Part shown: positions 56,747 through 64,000 of the stretch, one piece after another | Layout: every line of letters starts with the position of its first letter | Position numbering within the stretch: position 1 is the first letter of the stretch | DNA from: Brassica napus | Lineage: Eukaryota > Streptophyta > Magnoliopsida > Brassicales > Brassicaceae | DNA: 64,000 bases | NCBI RefSeq assembly: GCF_020379485.1 | Contig: NC_063450.1 | Coordinates: 27,628,137 to 27,692,136 of the forward strand | Reading direction: 5' to 3' | Notes under the pieces: generated by a model | Databases searched by the model: none | Told to the model about the DNA's origin: nothing | What the model saw: the letters and a program-made list of their open reading frames with translations, nothing else | Program-made: the position numbers and the translations under genes

Positions 56747-57354
56747 ATCTATATAATCGAACTTAATTTCATTTAACGCCATTACGGTTTTGTGGATATA
56801 GGTGCTTTGGACAACTATTTTTTTTTTTTAAAGCAATTTTTCAAAGCAATTTTTCAAAGCAATTATGTTTTACTTTTAAAAAGTAAAGCTACAGCAAAAA
56901 GTTAGAAAACGAAATATGTTAGCTTTCAAAATCAAAATTTTTACAGCTTTTATTAAGTGTTTTGAAAATAAATCGACAATAAAAAAATTAAAGCCAAAGG
57001 AAAAAACTCACACAACCTATTTTCTATAAAAAAAAAAATCTAAAGCTACATCACCAACCAATCAACCCCATAAGAGCCGGGTAATTTTATTTATAGGAAA
57101 TAAAACTTGTAAAATAAGGGTATAATATTCACAAAAACGTAAGAAAAAATCAACAATTATAGCATCAATACAATTACAACAACAACTTTTTTTTACATCC
57201 CCTTGATTTTTCTAAGTATTTACAGGAGTACCACTCCTTTTTAGTTTTAGATAAATAATTAGGGAAATTAGTTGTAACTACCAAACAATCTTCTCCTATT
57301 TTCCAAATGTGAAATTTTATTTTATTAAACAAAACACTTGTAAATTATAATATT
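56747..57354. other. AT-rich intergenic DNA
   Basis: Includes a short CAAAGCAATTTTT repeat near 56830-56860. No gene. Confidence 0.6.
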
Positions 57355-57355
57355 A

Positions 57356-57712
57356 CTAGTATGCTACCCGTACTGCGTACGGAAAAAAAACATGATTCAT
57401 TTCTTATGTTAAAGTTTTATTGTCTGTAGAAAAATTTATTCATGGATTCATGTTAATACTCAAATGTTTTGCAAATTTGTAGACATCAAATATATACTTG
57501 AGTTCTATTAGGATGGTATGTAATAGCATTCTCTTCTTCTTTATTTATGGAAAAAATTATTAATAACATTCTTACCAGATTTATTTGTTTTAAAATTTAT
57601 TTTAATTGGTTGTAAGGTTTGTGTAGCTCTGGTTATGTTCTCTTACAATAGTTCCCGTACAATGCTTAGTATACCCAAACTATGATCTCATGTATTGTAA
57701 AACGTGACTAAA

Positions 57713-57753
<41 letters not shown>

Positions 57754-58854
57754 GGTTATGATATATATATCAAACTACACTCGATCTTCAATTTTAACCA
57801 AAAAAGAAGAAAAGAAAAAACTCAACTTTCATCCGCACCAAAAAATTGTTCCACTTTCTTTGTATAAATACACAGCCGTCTAAACTGAATCATATTATGG
57901 AAATTCATTTCCGCGCCAACCCTGAAAATTTTTTTAGAGCAGACTGAGTGTAAGATATCAATTATGAATTTTGTTTTGAAAATATTAAAAGAATTATGTT
58001 TATAGCTTTTCTACTTTCACATCCAATTTTCAAATATGTTGATTTTGGCCATTAGAAAATTAACCAAGAAAGATATAATTGCTATTCAAGCAGGCTTTGA
58101 ACAGAAACCACAAAAGAATGGTGATAGTATATGTACTATCATCATGACTTATTTTATTTTTGCCAGAAGAAACAAACAAATATCTGTAAAATAAAGTACT
58201 TGTATACCTGTAACTCTATTTTTCTTGATAGTAATTTTAGGTAGAGATTAGAGATATATTTTTTTCTCTCCACATCTTTTGAAATCTACATCAGTCAATC
58301 ATTATTTGTTAGCAATGGAATACAATTTTCTTAAGTATGCAAATGCTAAACATAAATAGAAGCTTTTGAAGACTAACATAGATACAGAGAAATTTCAATA
58401 TATCTCCTACTCACCTATGTCTTTGATTTACGTACGGGTTTGGAAAGGAAGAATAATCTTGAGTTTTTGAGAAAACCCTACATGTGAGCGAATGAGGTTT
58501 GATACAGAAACGCCATAGTAATAGAAAAGAGTGAGATTCATTGAGATTAAGCCAGAACAAAAAAATGATATGAATCAATAATTTATCTTGGAGAAGAAGC
58601 GTTGCATGAATCAGATAAGGAGAATATATATGATAGAATAACCGTAGTTATCCTGAGAATGTTGGATCGTGGAGGTGTCGACGGGGTGGAGTGATTTTTT
58701 TTTTTTGTCTTAGAATTGAAACACGTAAAATGCAACGTTTATACTTTTGCGTTCTTTAATTCTTTTCTGTTTTATTATTTTAATTTTTTTTATTTCTTTG
58801 ATTATGTGGTAAAGTTTTATTGGTTGAGTTACTTGTGATTTAGTATATAAAGGA
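57356..58854 (-). mobile_element. Helitron, 1.5 kb, non-coding
   Basis: On the minus strand it starts TCCTTTATATACTAAATCAC at 58854 and ends with the hairpin CCGTACGCAGTACGGG, then TAGCATACTAG at 57356. Flanking bases are A (57355) and T (58855). A (TA)n tract occupies about 57720-57750. No gene found. Confidence 0.85.
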
Positions 58855-61823
<2,969 letters not shown>

Positions 61824-62855
61824 ATGGCCGGCGAAGATTTCCAGTCTCGCGTCGAGAGGATCTTCGGATCTCTCGCCTTCTCCCGCTACACGTCTTCTGC
61901 GCCGCCGCTGCGGCAAACGCAATGGGGCTCGGTGTGGTCTCTCTCCGGCGCAGAAGTGGAGAAGCGGGAGTGGAAGCGAGAGCAGCTCGCTTCGTACGAT
62001 AGGGAAGAGATGCCTTGTGCGTCATCGTTCGACGAGATTCTGAGGCAGCAGAGGATCTCGAGCACTGATCGGAAGGAGGGTGAGGAAGGTGGTGACGAGG
62101 ATTTTGGTGATGAGGATGATGATTGGAGCATCAGAGCATCCATGGGCCTTGACCGTACTCTCGATGATGAGGTATAATCAATTTTTCTTTAAATTGTTTT
62201 GGTTAGGTAACGATTGTGCAAGTTAGGAAACGCTTGAGTAAAACTAGGGAACAATTGAATTCATATGTATTCATATCATTAGCCTGGAAGATCGTTAGGT
62301 TTTGTAGTACGTGAACTTTCAACAAAATGATCTTGATATGATCCTTTGTTCACACATGAAGAATTAAAAGATTTAGACTAAGGTTCGTATCAGTTTGAAT
62401 TAATTTTAATCTCCAAGAGAGTTTTAGCTTAGTGTTAAGAGAAATGGTAGCCTAAATTTTCTAATTCTTTTGCAAATTAAAAGGTTCGTATCAGTTTCCA
62501 ATTGAAGGTTCTTGAATTTTCAATTTTTATTGTTAACAGTCGTAGGCTTAGTAGGAGAACATCTCGTTCTCTTTGATACTGAGCATTGTTTCTATACCTT
62601 TTGCTGTGAAACAATTTTTTTTTAATTCATAAACCACTGAAACAATTCTTCACGGCTTGAAATTTTTGCTTCTTGACGCAGGACGAAGAAGATGAGTATG
62701 ATAAGGTCGCACTAGGGAAAGAGGATGGTGGTAAATGCGTGTCTATGGAAGATGCCATTTCGAGACCTTGTGGTGTGCGGATTCGGGACCCTCGTGCTAA
62801 CCATGCTGCTGCAAAAATGAGGTTGAAGGAAGATGAACTCGAGGCCAACAAGTAA
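61824..62855 (+). CDS. TSSC4-like acidic nuclear protein, two exons
   Basis: Exon 1 (61824-62171) and exon 2 (62682-62855) join in frame through a GT-AG intron to 173 residues. The start is ATG 61824 (MAGEDFQSRVERIFGSLAFS), preferred over an upstream in-frame ATG at 61737 because the family-like motif starts here. The FxxRVxxIFGSL motif resembles the TSSC4 family, which in animals helps assemble U5 and tri-snRNP particles for splicing. The middle is very acidic (GDEDFGDEDDDWSIRASMG) and the end is charged (RDPRANHAAAKMRLKEDELE). The last codons are followed by TAA inside CAAGTAAGG, which also looks like a donor site, so a further exon is possible. The family call is tentative. Confidence 0.72.
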
Positions 62856-62929
62856 GGTTTTCTTGTTTATGTTTCTTCTTCTTGAGTAAGTGATCTTCTT
62901 CAATTCTTCTAAAAATTTTAATTTTTTTT

Positions 62930-63074
62930 TTTAAGAACTCTTAATTAAAAAACTCCCTTTGGACCACTCAAAATGAGAGTTTATTAACTAGAGTTCTTAA
63001 ATCCAGTTAAATACATTTATATAATTAAATAATCATTAAGAAACCCAAGTTAGTTCATGGGATAATCATGCTCT
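62930..63074. mobile_element. MITE-like repeat in the plastocyanin promoter
   Basis: The right end GGGATAATCATGCTC (63059-63073) matches the inverted terminal motif of the repeats at 53763 and 51324, and AAGAACTCTTAATTAA/AGAGTTCTTAAAT blocks occur inside. It ends about 80 bp before the plastocyanin ATG. Exact left end and duplication not resolved. Confidence 0.5.
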
Positions 63075-63154
63075 AGAACTCACTAGTCCAACATTCAACC
63101 AAGGGATAAACCCACGAAAAAAAAAAATCACTTTAGATAAACCATATCTTCATC

Positions 63155-63658
63155 ATGGCTTCAATAACCTCAGCCACCGTCGCAATCCCATCTTTCACCG
63201 GTCTCAAATCCACATCCTCCAAACCCTCAGCCGTCGTCAGAATCCCCACCGTGGCGTCAACATCACCGAAGCTCACCGTGAAGTCATCATTAAAAAACTT
63301 CGGAGTCGCTGCCGTAGCGGCTGCAGCTTCCATTGCTTTGGCTGGAAACGCCATGGCAATAGATGTTCTCTTGGGATCAGGAGATGGGGCGTTAGCCTTT
63401 GTTCCCAACGATTTCACTATAGCGAAAGGTGAGAAGATTGTGTTCAAGAACAATGCTGGGTTCCCACACAACGTTGTGTTCGATGAGGACGAGATCCCAA
63501 GTGGTTTTGACGCCAGCAAGATCTCGATGGACGAGCAAGATTTACTTAATGGTCCGGGAGAGACGTACGAGGTTGCTTTGACTGAGCCTGGGACTTACAG
63601 CTTTTATTGTGCGCCGCATCAGGGTGCTGGTATGGTTGGTAAAGTTACTGTTAACTAA
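63155..63658 (+). CDS. PETE: Plastocyanin precursor, chloroplast
   Basis: A single-exon 167-residue protein. Residues 1-68 form a two-part targeting peptide: a Ser/Thr-rich stromal part, then a thylakoid-lumen signal ([18 protein letters not shown]) ending at AMA before [14 protein letters not shown]. The mature protein is 99 residues, the normal length. The copper ligands are all present at mature positions His37 (GFPHNV), Cys84, His87 and Met92 ([10 protein letters not shown]). The acidic patch DEDEIP and SMDEQD is kept. Plastocyanin is the soluble copper protein that carries electrons from cytochrome b6f to photosystem I in the thylakoid lumen. The closest relatives I know are Arabidopsis PETE2/DRT112 and PETE1. 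ATG 63155 gives the full precursor. Nothing appears damaged. Confidence 0.97.
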   Translation: MASITSATVAIPSFTGLKSTSSKPSAVVRIPTVASTSPKLTVKSSLKNFGVAAVAAAASIALAGNAMAIDVLLGSGDGALAFVPNDFTIAKGEKIVFKNNAGFPHNVVFDEDEIPSGFDASKISMDEQDLLNGPGETYEVALTEPGTYSFYCAPHQGAGMVGKVTVN

Positions 63659-64000
63659 TAAAATGTGGCTGTGATGTGACAGAGAATCTCTGAGTCAGGT
63701 AGAGGGTTTTGTTTCAGTCTTACATAAGGTGTTTTGAACCGAATGGACCGTGATATGTTATATTGTGACTGGTTCTATAAATGGTATTTCTTGGTATAAA
63801 TTATATGTAGATTTATGTCTCGCAAGTCTATACTCAAGAGTCAAGACCAATGAGTAATATATTTAATCATAATGTCTCAATCAGGATTTGAGTTCAGAGT
63901 AGATAGTATCCATAACATTATTTTAACTGTAAAAGTTTAAAGTGTATATTTAGTACGTACAAATTCAGTTATAAGACGAACTGCAACATGTAAGAATCCA
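63659..64000 (+). other. Plastocyanin 3' untranslated region and downstream
   Basis: AATAAAATG overlaps the stop codon region, and T-rich sequence with TTGTGACTGG follows. No further gene before the window end. Confidence 0.6.

Noticed and set aside
63133..63519. 128-residue frame on the minus strand
   Set aside because: Antisense of the plastocyanin coding sequence.

Overview
The window is plant nuclear DNA, most likely from a Brassica or close relative. It is AT-rich, has GT-AG introns and is packed with plant transposons. The genes that can be recognised are a Brassicaceae-type plastocyanin precursor, a BCAT4-like (glucosinolate pathway) fragment, and a TruA-type pseudouridine synthase. 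From memory, plastocyanin and TruA-like genes also lie near each other on Arabidopsis chromosome 1; this synteny was not checked. Most of the 64 kb is transposon, and many elements could be delimited to the base by terminal repeats plus target-site duplications (TSDs).

Layout. 1-782: 3' end of an LTR retrotransposon. 783-5340: decayed retroposon-like DNA, hAT-like MITEs and a Stowaway MITE. 5343-9983: PIF/Harbinger element (TSD TAA) with transposase, Myb-like and GRF zinc-finger genes. 10311-11001: MULE-type MITE with telomere-like repeats. 11813-16096: 4.3-kb MULE-like element (TSD AATCTTAAA) filled with a GACGACTT/AAGTCGTC motif and holding a long inverted repeat. 16488-17264: poly(A) retroposon with a 16-bp TSD. 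18789-23306: CACTA element (TSD TAT) carrying a nested hAT MITE. 24133-30090: complete but dead Copia element (TSD AGAAT). 30542-33738: Helitron with a decayed RPA70-like gene. 33962-41356: complete but dead Gypsy element (TSD ATTTT), minus strand.

42-50 kb is a pseudouridine synthase pseudogene split by a 6.3-kb CACTA element (42205-48507, TSD GAC) and again by a hAT MITE (TSD GCTGAAGC) that itself contains a Tourist-like MITE. The CACTA holds a Helitron and a duplicated segment joined through a snap-back palindrome. 50-55 kb is a mosaic: a triplicated 0.2-kb unit, a BCAT4 fragment, unrecognised coding remnants, a truncated RING-CH exon, and a five-exon TANGO2/NRDE-family gene whose ATG appears to be ACG. 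Two small Helitrons follow (55784-56745, 57356-58854). The right edge holds the ordinary genes: a TSSC4-like two-exon gene (61824-62855) and plastocyanin (63155-63658).

I found no operon, CRISPR array, rRNA or tRNA, and I do not claim a new biological system. The most unusual items are the GACGACTT foldback element, the ACG-start TANGO2-like gene, the CACTA/Helitron rearrangement, and the three-gene Harbinger element. All four intact-ended Helitrons point the same way (3' end to the left). Coordinates rest on reading by eye; percent identities were not computed.
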